From Marvania coccoides (Eukaryota > Chlorophyta > Trebouxiophyceae > Chlorellales > Chlorellaceae), in contig OY978106.1 in assembly GCA_963854735.1 (NCBI GenBank), forward strand, positions 1,054,001 through 1,118,000: a stretch of DNA of 64,000 nt, in the 5' to 3' direction. The first letter of the stretch is position 1; the number at the start of each line of letters is the position of its first letter. The translations under genes and the position numbers were made by a program. Below are positions 1 through 10,941 of this stretch, piece after piece. The notes beneath the pieces are model-generated. The model did no database searches. It saw nothing but the letters and a program-made list of their open reading frames with translations, and was not told the DNA's origin.

Positions 1-866
1 GATTATTTTCGGGTTGAAACAGTCGTTGAGTGCTTTGGGTTGAAAGAAAATATATTTTGGGTACGCTGGAGCTACATTATGCTGGTTTTGTTTGGCGGAG
101 GTTTTGACTATAGGAAAGTGACCATTTTGGAAGGAATTAGACTTTAGGCTGCGTCCAAAATGCCCATGCTTGGTACTAATTGATTCCAAATGTTAACAGT
201 TCATCCTCTTTCTCACAGAATTCGAAAAAACAATCAAGTACGTCCTCTTCAGCCTCTTCTAAGAAAAACTTCAAGGTTTCTTCAGACTATTTTTCTTTCT
301 TCAAGAACCCCATTCTGTATTTGCTCAGCCGCCTTCTTTTTAAAGAGTAGCAGCTCATCCATGACGCCACCACCGACTCTTCACCGGAACAGGTAGTTTT
401 GGATGGGTTTGGCATTTACACAAAGAGGGGAGAGTACAACGACGGTCATAGGGGGGGAGGAGAGTAGGCATGCCACATGAACAGACTTTTTTTTATTTTC
501 AATACAATACGGAGGGGGTCTTGTGCTGATACAATTAAGTCGCCTTGGCTGGCGAGATCTGAAAACACGCGATGAAAAACACACAAGAGAAAAATAGAAA
601 GGGCAAGAGAAGGAGAGAGAGTACATGCCTGATAGTGGGACACACCAAAGATATGGCGGCGTACTGGATATGAAAAGAAAGGTTGGCACTGCACTGTTGG
701 ATGGCGGCACAGAGATACAATAAATCTAAAGAGGGGGAGAACGCAGGGAAAGCACAGGGATGCATGTGATTATGCAATGATCGTTTTTAACTGTTTGTTT
801 GAACAGATAGTCGCTGAAAAAGCACTAGTAGTGCGTGGGGAGAGAAAAAATGCATTAAAAATTAAT
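1..866. other. no gene recognised (left edge)
   Basis: Mixed AT-rich sequence with short open frames that lack codon bias or recognisable domains. The right part is presumably the 3' untranslated region of the minus-strand gene that stops at 867. Nothing else is supported. Confidence 0.5.
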
Positions 867-2322
867 CTACGCTGCGGCAGCGGCAGCATTGACGTACTCA
901 GCGGTGACCTCCTGCTGCAGGGCAGAAACCGCGTCCAGCAGGACCGCCAGCTCCTGGGGGTCCACGCCATCAATCAGCGCCTCGGCGCCCCGCTCCAGCT
1001 CCGTCACCCGCGCCGTCAGCTTGGCACCCCCTCCTTTCCCCGCAGTCTCCCCGAGCTGCCCCTTACCACCGCATTTCTTGTGGCGCTCAGCCTTGTGCTT
1101 GTGTTTCTTGTTCGAGCGGTGGTGGTGGTGATAGTGGTGGGGCTCGTCCAGGCAATGGCCGCCCCCCACAACAGCGGTATCGTCTTTCAGGCAGGCAGCA
1201 TCGCCGCCGGCATCGCCACCGTCCTTCAGGGCCGCCAGGTACGACTCAGCGACCAGGTCTGCGTTCCCGCGCGGGACCATCGTTGAGCGGGCCTCCAGGC
1301 GGTGCTGCGCCTCGGCAGCGCCGTCCAGGGTCTTTTTGAAGAGGTCGGGGAAAGTGGGGAAGCGCTGGCGGTTGGCAGCGAAAGCTGAGGCCACGGCGTC
1401 TGCGAGCTCGGCCACGCGGGCCTCCAAGGAGGCCAGGCGGGCATCGTGGTGACCCAGGCGCTGGGTGGCTGACAGCGACTCCAGCTCCAGGCGCTCAACC
1501 CTGCACATCAGATAAAAATAAAGATCGAAAAAACGAAGGTGAGTTTTGGGTGGTGCGTCTCCAAAAAACGAGCGTCTATGGTATTATGTTATTGAATTGG
1601 GCATTTCCAAATTTCATGGTAGCATGCCACTTACCGAGACTCCAGGTCAAGGTCATTGTGGACGTCCCCAGCCAGCAGCGGCTGCCCCTCAGTGGCGCCT
1701 TGGGGAAGGGCATGGGGGTGAGGAGAGGGGTCAACGACAACCGCCCCGCTGGTGGGGAAGGCCACCTCCAGGTCGCAAGGCTGCCTGAGAGTGACGGTGG
1801 TGGCGGTAATGGCGTCCTTGGCGGCGCGATGGTGGCGTCTTTGGCGGAGCTGATACGGATACACCAGCGCGTGTACTGCGATCCCGAAAATTATGAAAAT
1901 ACCAATTAGGGAAAGATATTTACACACGCTATCTAGATCTTGGTCCATCTGTGCCGCATCGTTATGGTGATCCATCCTCCGCTGCTGCACGGTAGGCACG
2001 CGGGGCGCCTCCACCTCCGCCTGTGCTGGCAGCTCTGGCAGCTGCTGCTGCTCCTCCTCTGCACCCAGCACGGCGTCTTTCACCAGTACCGGGGGCTCAG
2101 AGTACTCGAACAAGGAGCCCTCCGCCTTAGAGAGCTCCTGGAGTTTGGAGGTGGCCTCCTCCTGGTTGAATGCAGAGATGTCGGGGATGGGAGTGAACAC
2201 CGCGGTCAGGGCAAGGGCCTCCTCCTCTTCCGACTCGATACTGGCATCCTCAGAAGCCGTGTCGTCAACAATTTCAGCAGCTGGGTGCGTCTCCTCCGCG
2301 ACCACTGGCTCGTGAGATTTCT
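867..2322 (-). CDS. single-pass membrane protein with coiled coil, function unknown (5' end unresolved)
   Basis: Two exons are supported, 2322-1635 and 1500-867, joined by a GTAAGT...CAG intron that keeps the frame. The first exon is acidic, then carries one hydrophobic segment (around YLSLIGIFIIFGIAVHALVY, positions about 1930-1870) followed by a basic stretch typical of a membrane-anchor boundary. The second exon is an alpha-helical, coiled-coil-like region with a histidine/lysine-rich patch (around 1090-1150). A stop codon lies just upstream in frame without an ATG, so a short 5' exon must precede an acceptor at about 2323. A candidate is the small open frame starting with ATG near 2615, but its phase does not clearly fit. 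I do not recognise the family and assign no function. Confidence 0.6.
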
Positions 2323-2344
2323 CTGCATTTTGGGGGTACACCAA

Positions 2345-2905
2345 TCGTCAATTAAGGCAAGAAGTGGTTGATGAATATGATATTTCTTTCGCACCTAGCC
2401 CCTCTTCGCCAATCAGGGTCCAATCGTTCTGCTCGTTGGCCATATTCTCTAAAAATTCGAAACCAAAAGATTTCCGAGATGCTGACCCGCCTCCACGCAC
2501 GTCCTAATGCCAAGCCGAACGAAATTGGGCGTGAATTACCAATAAAACAACATAAGTGTCGAGGTTTCGTACTCTCTGAGAGGGTGGGTGGGTAAGAAAG
2601 GACATCCACAGTGCCATGCTGCACCTCAGACCTCCGAATGGGCCGGATGCTCCTGCTTCACAACAGCACAATCAAGGGGCGCGCATGGCCAGCCGTCTTG
2701 TCGAGTTTTTCAAAGATATGAACACCCACCTTCTCTTCCAAACAGCTAAAAAAGTTCTCCTCAAGGCCCCTAAGACTCGCCACAGCGCTGATTTTTTATG
2801 TTTTACAAGCGGCAGGTGTTCCCCACCATTCATTTCTTTTCCATTTTTTTTTGGGTCGGTATATCCTAAAATTTTAATGTTTTTACACGCCTCACACCGC
2901 TCTGC
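2345..2905. other. intergenic, possibly holding the missing first exon of the upstream minus-strand gene
   Basis: AT-rich with no convincing coding stretch. One short minus-strand frame beginning with ATG near 2615 stays open to a GTAATT that could act as a splice donor. This is a weak candidate for the first exon of the gene ending at 867. Confidence 0.3.
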
Positions 2906-4143
2906 TCAGAACTTCATGAGATGCGGCCTGTCGCCGCTGCGCAGGGTGAACCTGTGCGAGAGGTAGCCCTTGAGGTCTCCGTCCACCGCCGCCAGCACCG
3001 CCGCGTCAACCGCCTTCTGGTTGGCGATGTAGTCAGCGGGCAGCTCGTTCTTCTTCTCCTCCTGAGTGAAGAAGTCCTCCTCGCCGCGCTTCTTGCGCTG
3101 CTTCTTCTCTGCCGCCTTGAAGTAGCTGTCGTCGTACTTGGAGATGTCAACCTGGGAAAGAGTGGAAAGACAAAATGTAAAATTAGTTTCATGGCGGTAC
3201 TTGGTCTTTTTCTCTCCACTGCTTATTCTTCCGCCGCCAACTCTCCAGAATATACTGCATAATATATACGTCACTGTGCTACGCACTCCTCCGACCACTT
3301 TTCTCTCCACCCTCCATTCAATATTCGAGAATTCAGCAATGATTAATTTCCCGCTCACCTTGCTGACGTCAACCTTGGTGGAGGTGGCGATCACGTAGGC
3401 CTGGTTCACGCGACGCAGGGGCACGCCATTGAGCTTGAAGGGGCCAGTGACGAGCAGCAGGCCGGAGGGCAGCTGTCCCAGGGTGACCACGCGCTTGCCC
3501 TTGAAGCGGCCCGCCAACAGAATGAGAACGGTTCCAGGGGTGATGGAGGCGCGCAGCCTGGTGGGGTTGCGGATCACGCGGCGGGGGAGGGGCTTGGGGG
3601 CGTCCTCCGCGGCGTAGAACTTCGGCGCCTTGGCGGGCGCTGCGGCGGCGGGGGCGGCCGCCTTGGGGTGCTGGGGGAACTTGCCGCCGTTCTTCTTCTT
3701 GATGGCCCACAGACCACTGCAAATTAGGAGCGGTGGAAACGTATGAGTGTCTAGCTCGAACCAAAGATAAAAGCTCCCCTCTCCCCAAAAAATTGCCATC
3801 GAAAATCGCCTCCCAAGAAATATAGCGCCGCTGCCAAAAAAAAAAATTGAACAGCCTCCAGCACCGCCCTAATGCCAGTAATGCGCGGCCAAAACCGCCG
3901 TCGCTGTCGATATTGCGTCCGCTTCTCAAGGATGAAAAATCAGTGTTTGCGGCCGCCTCGCGCATGGTGTTCCGCTGATGCATCCAAATCAGCTATTGCT
4001 GCAATCCCATCTCCGCATACGTCCCGCTGCCGCCAGCCGGCTCTCCAAATGCCCCTAGATGTGATTATTTTTATTTCTCACCGTCTGTGGTAAGACTTAG
4101 ACCGCCCCTGGCTGCCGATCGACGCGGCCAGTTCCTTCGCCAT
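2906..4143 (-). CDS. RPL6: 60S ribosomal protein L6 (eL6)
   Basis: Cytosolic large-subunit ribosomal protein. Three exons (4143-4082, 3716-3359, 3151-2906) splice in frame to 221 residues, close to plant eL6 length (about 230). The N-terminus [20 protein letters not shown] continues into [15 protein letters not shown], then a basic KOW-like core ([39 protein letters not shown]) and a C-terminal lysine-rich helix ([16 protein letters not shown]), all as expected for the family. The chosen ATG directly precedes the conserved N-terminal helix. The start lies 406 bases from the divergently transcribed DPE1 start. Confidence 0.96.
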
Positions 4144-4549
4144 TGTGTTTGATTTTGAAAAGAGGCAGAACTAGCGATATTCAAGACTTTGGCCGCAACG
4201 CACAGAGTTTCCGGGGACAACGATTGAGTTGCATGTGCTGAAAGGCCAAGGCGCGAACTCGCTTGTTCAGGTTGACTTACCTGCTTGCACGCCATACAGT
4301 GCCTCAGACCCATTAATTTCGCGTGGTTCCGCATTTGTGGCACGTTTGGGGCCTCGACACGGCGCTCAGCGTTTTGCAAGGAGATTTTTTTAAGAGAGAC
4401 GGGTTGTATCTAGCCCTTGATTTTTTTCGAGCGCTGGCTTGACGTGTCATTGAAGCAATCGTATTTCCAGAAAAAATTACATTTAAAAAGCTTCACAGCC
4501 AATCCGATCCTTTCCCTACTCCCTATTCCCATCTTTTCTCCCAGAAAAA
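4144..4549. promoter_or_regulatory. divergent intergenic region between RPL6 and DPE1
   Basis: 406 bases separate the two outward-facing start codons, so both promoters must lie here unless one overlaps the other gene. No canonical TATA element or operator is evident by eye. The assignment rests on position only. Confidence 0.4.
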
Positions 4550-6640
4550 ATGAAGGGACTGGTGTTCTCCGCGCCAGCCGCCCACCCGCGCACCCTCACC
4601 GCCCACAAACCCGGTTACACCGCAGCCCCGCACTGCGGCACGTTCACCCGTCGCCCAGCCTTCCCCTTTTCCGCCGCTGCCGCCCCTGCTGCCGTCGCCT
4701 CCTCCTCCTCCAACATCCAACCGTACCCAGACCCGTTCCCAGGCATCACCCCAGGCCAAGATCTGCCCGCAGACTACGATTACGTGGGACCTTCCCCCCC
4801 TAAGCACCGCCGAGCGGGCGTCGTCCTGCACCCCACTTCTCTGCCCGGCCCCTACGGCGCTGGCGAGATCGGCACGGAGGCGCTGCGGTTCGTGGACTGG
4901 CTGGTGGATGCTGGCATCCAGATCTGGCAGCTGCTGCCCCTGGTGCCGCCTGAGACTACGTACTGGTCGCCCTACTCCGGTGAGATTTATTATTACAGTC
5001 ATATAGTTTCATGGCTTATTCTCTTGGAGTTGCTTACGCGGGCTTGCAATCGGTGTTGAAAAGAGAGTACCTGTCTGATGCGTAAATCACCAAATGGCCT
5101 CACTCATTATTTCATTCCTTCTCCCCCGCCAGGTCTGGATGCGCTGTGCGGCAACACGCTGCTGATCCCTCTGGACGGCCTGGTGGAGCTGGGCCTGCTG
5201 ACCTACGCCGAGCTCCCGCCCAAGCAGCCCCAGGAGCCGCAGGCCGACTTCACAGCGGTTGCAGAGGTCAAAATCCCGCTGCTGGAGGCCGCCGCTGCTC
5301 GGGCGCTTGACTACAAAAAATTCGCGGGGCTGCGGGCGGATGTGGCGGCCTGGAGGGCGGCCAATCCGTGGGTGGAGGAATCTGCGTTGTTCTCGGCGCT
5401 CACTGAGGTGCCAGAGCTGGAGGGACTGCCGTGGTGGGACTGGCCGGCTGACGTGCGAGATCGCGATGCCGCCACGCTGGCTGCGCTGCGTCAGACCCAC
5501 GCCCGCCGCATCGACGTTTTCATCGTGCTGCAGTTCCTGTTTGACCGGTTCTGGACCGCAGTGAGGGAGTATGCGAACGCGAGGGGGGTGGTGTTGGTGG
5601 GCGACATGCCCATCTATGTGGGGGGACAGAGCGCGGACGTGTGGGCCAACCGACACCTATTTGAGCTGTCCCCTGAAGATGGCCGCCCTGCGCTGGTCAG
5701 GTACGCAAAAATATTTCGTGTTTGTAGTGATAATATAAAGAAATCCACGTTTTTATTAATGTAGATGATAATCCTACTGAATTCAATTGATTAATCATTT
5801 TGCTGCGTATTATTACCCTGGTGCAGTGGCGTGCCGCCGGACGCGTTCTCATCCACGGGGCAGCTGTGGGGCAGCCCACTGTACGACTGGCCTTCCCACG
5901 CCGAAGAAAGTTTCGGGTGGTGGGTGCGCCGCTTTGCCCGCTCCCTCTCGCTCTACGACGAGACCCGGGTGGACCACTTCCGCGCCTTCGCGGGGTATTG
6001 GGCAGTGGAAGCCACGCAGGAGACCGCGATGGTGGGCACCTGGAAACGCGGCCCTGGGGTTGAACTTTTTGCGGCCTTGGAGGCGGCGTTTGGCGGCATT
6101 CCCATCCTCGCGGAGGACCTGGGGGTGATCACCGCGGACGTCATTGCGCTGCGGGACGCCATTGGCGCCCCGGGCATGCTGGTGCTGCAGTTTGCGTGGG
6201 GTGGCGGCCCAACCAACACCCACCTGCTGCATAACGCCAGGGACAACTGCTTTGTATACCCAGGCACGCACGATAATCAAACCACGGTGGGGTGGTGGCA
6301 GAATGGCGCCACCCCGGAGGAAAAGGTGCTGATCAAGACCTACTTTGGGATGGCAGAGGACGATGAAGACATCGCTGGGGCGTTCATGCGGGCGGCGTTC
6401 GGCTCTGTGGCGCGGTCCGCGGTGGTGACGATGCAGGACGTGCTGCGGCTGGACGACACCGCGCGAATGAACACCCCGGGCAAGGCGGAGGGCAACTGGG
6501 CGTGGCGATTGAGCGGCGATGACGTGTGGGCGAGGTTGGATGAGGCCGCGGTGGAGGTGAGGCAGCTGGTGCACATCACGGACCGGCTGTCTGAAGCGCA
6601 CGTGAAAGCCCTGGCCACCACCTCGCCAGGGAGCAGCTAG
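4550..6640 (+). CDS. DPE1: plastid 4-alpha-glucanotransferase (disproportionating enzyme, GH77)
   Basis: Transfers alpha-1,4-glucan segments between malto-oligosaccharides in starch turnover. Exons 4550-4979, 5133-5700 and 5827-6640 join to 603 residues, close to plant DPE1 (about 575). The first ~60 residues are rich in Ala, Ser, Pro and basic residues, like a plastid transit peptide. GH77 motifs follow: LHPTSLPGPYGAGEIG, SPYSGLDALCGNTLLI, VGDMPIYVGGQSADVW, then the catalytic set: nucleophile Asp in RVDHFRAF (about residue 382), acid/base Glu in AEDLG (about 429) and the third Asp in GTHDN (about 482). Single-domain architecture (no CBM20) points to the plastid DPE1 type rather than cytosolic DPE2. 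Confidence 0.96.
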
Positions 6641-7345
6641 AAAGCTGTGATTCAAACAACTTGATTTTTTTCCCCGGCACAGCACACAATTGTGAGATGT
6701 ATACAAACTTGTTTTCTTTTTTAATTGTTTTTGTGTTTTGTTCAAATTACGAATGCAAGGGAGGTGGACGTAGCATTTTTATTTTGTGAAAGGTGAAGGC
6801 ATAATGGCGTGTAAACAGCACATTAGTTGTGGAAACAAAGAGAAAATCCGCATTTTTCTCTGCACGGAACTGCTGTTTTGGGTGCAACAGTTGTTAGCTT
6901 GCTGGAGCAGCTTCTTGGCTTCGCTTCAATCTTGCTACTGCAGCTCAGATGTGGGGCCAAAAAAAATTTCGGCTGCTGCACTGTCGTGTGGGCTTCACTG
7001 CACCTAGATGCTGCACGCCTGGTCAAACCTTCATTTGCTGGGCGTTTTGTCAACTGCCCAGGCAGCATGCCAGCGGGGAAAAAAAATGTGTTTTCTTCCG
7101 CTTTCCATAATAGCACGCCAGCAGCTCTCCATCTCCGCATTCTCTTCACACTTCGCTATTTCTAGTGAGCATGCCCCCAACCCCTACCTTTTTCTCTCGC
7201 AGTCAATACTTACAGCAGCGACAGCCAAAAATATTTCAAGTCAATGTGCCAGAAGAATCATCATCTTATAATTCAAGGTGTGCTAAAAAACAAAAAGAAA
7301 GGAAATTTAAAGAAATGGACCCAGCGTACAGAAATCAGCAGCTGT
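6641..7345. other. intergenic between two convergent genes
   Basis: Holds the 3' flanks of DPE1 and of the minus-strand gene ending at 7346. Short open frames here show no codon bias or domain. Nothing else seen. Confidence 0.5.
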
Positions 7346-8355
7346 TTACCACTCCACGCCGGCGGCCTCTGCGTAGTTGACGTCGTCGTCGGACGAGTCG
7401 TCGGCGGGGATGAGGCCCTTCTCCCTGAGGAAGGCAAATCCGGCGCCGGTGCACTCATCGCGCATCTTCAGAGGGAAGCGGCCCTCCTCAACGTTGGCTG
7501 CAGAAAAAGAAGTTTTAAATAAGGCGTTATGGGTCAGAAATGTGGTACTATCACAAGGAAAAACCATAGGAGAAGCAAAAAAACAGTGCAGAAAGAACAC
7601 AAATTTTCGGTTAAAATATTAATTCCCAGAAAATTATCGCGTATTCTTTAGTAACCCCCCCCCCCCCCCCCCCCCTCCCTCCCTCCCTTTTTTTTTCTCC
7701 TGCTTTTGACTCACCAGGCACCACCAGCTTGGTGATCTCCTCGGTCTGCTCCACAATATGGACGTGCTCCTTGATGGGGGCGGTCAGAGCCTCAATCCAC
7801 TCAGCCATGGTCACGCCCTTGGCCTCAGCCACGGCCTTGGGGACGTGGAAGATGATGGCCATCTGCTTGTCGCCCGCGGACAGAAAGGCCTTGCCCAGGT
7901 CACTGGCGCCGCCCTTGCGCTCCTCAGCAGCCTCGTCGACCTCCACATTGGAGCCCTCCAGGAGCTTCTCGAGCAGCGCCATGTCGCCCTCGGGGACGTC
8001 CACGGACTGTGATGCAAAACGAAAGAAGAGCGAGTTTGATTTAGAAGAGGTTGGTGGTGATGACTTTTGGATTTCAAGTTTTTATTGAGCCAATGAAATT
8101 AGGCTGCTCAATCGAGGGGATGGGGGTGTATGACGAGCAGGGAGCATGCATATATGCTAACGCACCACGTTGAAGAAGCAGACGCCGCCCATAGCAGACA
8201 CGCCCCTGCAATGTGCAAAGAAATGGATGTTCTCGGGTGAGAGGCTGCCCAGCGGCGGGTGGACCCAATTTTTTAACATCGCTGCCAACTCACGAAAGAT
8301 CCTGGCCCTTCTTGCCACCCTCCTTGAACGCCGCAGCTGCTTTCTTGGCGTCCAT
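7346..8355 (-). CDS. conserved-looking small protein with acidic tail, family not recognised
   Basis: Four exons (8355-8294, 8205-8166, 8006-7715, 7497-7346) splice in frame to about 181 residues. A tandem GTG at the second exon's donor also allows a form one residue shorter. The N-terminus is a short Ala/Lys-rich helix, followed by a compact alpha/beta region (VCFFNV, DMALLEKLLEGSNVEVDEAA, KQMAIIFHVPKAVAEAKGVT). The protein ends in an acidic stretch and the C-terminal motif VNYAEAAGVEW. No signal peptide or membrane segment is visible. The ordered sequence and consistent phases make it a real gene, but I cannot name its family. The third intron contains a 21-base C run at 7655-7675. Confidence 0.75.
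7655..7675 (+). repeat. 21-base C homopolymer inside an intron
   Basis: Uninterrupted run of C followed by CT-rich sequence, within the third intron of the minus-strand gene at 7346-8355 (so poly-G in its transcript). Length may be inaccurate because such runs are error-prone. Confidence 0.9.
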
Positions 8356-8696
8356 CTTAAGTTTTGTAAAGTAAAGACTGAGAAAAAAAAGTGATTCAGC
8401 GAGTGGAGCTGAATTGAAAGAGAGGGTGGCGCGAGGGCGAAGGAGCCAAAAAGAGCGTGGATCTGCGAGCCGCCAAAAAAATTCATGGTGCAGCCCAGAA
8501 TTCAGCTGCTACTGTTGAAAGCTTTGCAGCTGCAGAGAATGGCGGTGCACCTATAAGTAAGTTTGAAAGAGAGGAGGCATACGAGCCTGTATTGCCGCGC
8601 ATGTTCCTTTCAGGCGAATTATGCAGGTATGGACAGAGGCTATTGGCGTTTACAAATTACATTTTTCACCTTTACTGTGTATATGTCATCGTATTT

Positions 8697-10775
8697 TCAT
8701 GCTGCTTCGTCAAACTCCCTCAGCAGATCATCCAGCTCCTCATCCACCTCCATGCCCACTACCACTGGCGCCGCAGCTACGTCATCCGCCTTTGGAGGAA
8801 CGGCAGCAGCAACAGCAGCAACAGCAGGCTGCTTTTCCTCCTCCACCGCATCTTTCATTTCCTCACGCTTCTTCGCCGCCCTTCCTTCCTCCCCCTTCCC
8901 CCTCTCCTTGCGCCCACGCTCCCCACTACCGACCCTGTCTCTGCGGCTGCTCCCACGCTCTCTCCTGTCCCTGGATCGAGATCTAGAGAGATGTCGCCGC
9001 TCCTTGCGATCTTTATGATCCTTACCCCTATCTCTGCTTCTGCTGCGGTGCCGTCTGTCACGGTAGTCCCGCTCCCTGCTCCTGTCGCGTCCACTGCGCC
9101 TGCTGCTCTCCTTGGGGTCTCTGTCCCTCCTACCGCTGCGTTCTCTGCTGCGGTCCCGGCGGTGGCCCCGGTCCCTTTCGCGCTCCCTGTCCCTGCCGCT
9201 CCTCTCCCTGTCGTCAGAGGTCGTCGCTAGCTTGCGTGCCAGCGCCGCTGCAGCCGCCATGGCGCCCGAGGTGCCTGCCTCTTGCCCTCCACCGCCGCCG
9301 TTTTGCTGCGCAGCTCGCAGCTGCGCGACCTGCGCCGCCAGAGCCGCCTGCTGCTGGTGCATGAGCTGGTAGGCATGCACCTGCTGCGCCTGCATCGCCA
9401 GAAAAGGCGCCCCAGCAGCAGCGCCAGACCCAGCAGCGGCTGCCGCTTCCGCCGCCTGCTTGGCCGCTGCAGCTCTTTCTACTCTGAGCACCTGCCCCTG
9501 CAGCGCCACGCCCGCCATGCGGGTGGCGGACTGCGCGTCCGCTTCGCTGCCAAACTCCACAAAGGCAAACAATTTCGACGTGCCCACGAACTGCATGCTG
9601 CGCAGGGAGCCGCACATCGCGAAGACGGCCTGTAGCGCCTCTTGCGCAAAGGGGCTCACCCCGCCCACCAGCACGGTGCGCTGGAGGTAGGAAGGCTCGG
9701 CGGCGGCGGCGGCGGTGGCAGCTTCGTTGGGGAAAACAACGCCCATTTGCGCCGCTTGCGCGCCCTGCATTCATTGGGAGAGAGAAATGAGGAAATGGGA
9801 AGAATGACAGTGGGGATTCGAGTACGCTATTTAAGGACCAAAAAAAAAAGTTTAGGTAGAAACAACACTGGAGAGGAGGATTTATAGCGTAAAAGCCAGC
9901 AGTACGGGCCGGTTACCGACTTAATATGCTGCCATCCTAGCTACAACTTGCGTTTCCAGTTGAAGAATATGTATTCATATTAATATTCAATATTCATTTT
10001 GCGAGCGGTGAAAAAAAAAACATCCAAATCAACTCACCAGGGAAAAGTGGACCTGGGAGGCTGCCGCCAGGTTGGACATCGCAGCAACAGCCTCGGCCTG
10101 CTGCTGCCCCCCTTCTCCCCCGGCACCGCCAGCAACCTCAGCTGCCTGCGCCGCCACCTCCTCTGCGGTCGCTGCTGCGCTGAAAAACACTGGGAAGGGT
10201 GAGCCCCCAATGTGTTTTCCATTTACCTGAATTGTCAGCTCGTAGCTGCCCTTGGCTGGGGCAGTGTACTTGACCTGATAGCTGCCATTGCTGGCGTCAG
10301 AAATTTCAACAGAAATGGGCTCTGTCAGCCCCCGACGGGTGACGGTGACGGCCACATACGCCCCGCCCTCGCGCACGCGGCGCCCAGCTGCGTCTTTGGC
10401 CGTCAAGATGAGGTTAACAGGGGCGCATGCTGCCCCGCCACTGAAGCCGGCACCGGAGGCCGTGCACCGCTCCGGATCGATGGGCCCCACGAACTCCTCG
10501 TCTTCCTCCTCCTCCTCTTCTTCGTCTTCTGCTGCTGCTGCCTCGGACTCGGAGTCACTGCTGGGGGCTTCTACGATGGCTCCCTCAATCTCTTCTGCAA
10601 CAGCATTCGGGGCTGCCGCTTCTTCTATCGAGGGTTCTGCGGAAGGACCAACATCCGAGACGGCACCTACGTGTTCTATGCGCGCTTGGGCGGGATGGTC
10701 GCCTGCGACTTCAAACTCAATAATACACTTTTCGCCCGGCGCTGCTGCATCGCTGTTGCGCGGCTCCTCCTCCAT
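8697..10775 (-). CDS. filamin-repeat / RRM / RS-domain fusion protein
   Basis: Two exons (10775-10038 and 9764-8697) join in phase to 601 residues. The N-terminal half is acidic (around residues 40-95), then carries an immunoglobulin-like filamin/ABP280 repeat (about residues 110-205) with the signature YQVKYTAPAKGSYELTIQVN and GKHIGGSPFPVFF. After an Ala/Gln-rich linker comes an RRM (about 270-345) with RNP-like strands TVLVGGVSP and KLFAFVEFGS. A long Arg/Ser/Asp-rich region (SRER, RDRR repeats, about 430-545) and an acidic tail finish the protein. RRM plus RS suggests a splicing-factor-like nuclear RNA-binding protein; the filamin repeat implies an extra protein-protein contact. That the two halves are one gene is inferred from in-phase GT-AG splicing. 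Confidence 0.82.
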
Positions 10776-10941
10776 CGCCGTAAACCTAGAGCTTGAAAAT
10801 AATAACAACGTTTTTAAATTTTAATTTAATGCTGCGATTTTTTGGTGAGCTTAAAAATCGAAAAAGTCGGATTCCAGCCACATAAATCACAATTATAAAC
10901 CGCATTTTCAGTTTGTGAGTTTGTGTGTTCGATCGTCCATC
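10776..10941. promoter_or_regulatory. short divergent promoter region
   Basis: Only 166 bases separate the outward-facing start codons of the RRM-RS gene and the DUF1499 gene. AT-rich with a TATA-like ATTATAAACC near 10892. Shared regulation is inferred from spacing. Confidence 0.45.

Noticed and set aside
777..1286. Plus-strand open frame opposite the first coiled-coil gene
   Set aside because: No domain, no start context, and the minus-strand exons splice in frame.
8457..9230. Plus-strand open frame over the RS domain
   Set aside because: Repetitive codons of the RS region leave the complementary strand open by chance. The RRM-RS reading is clearly the real one.
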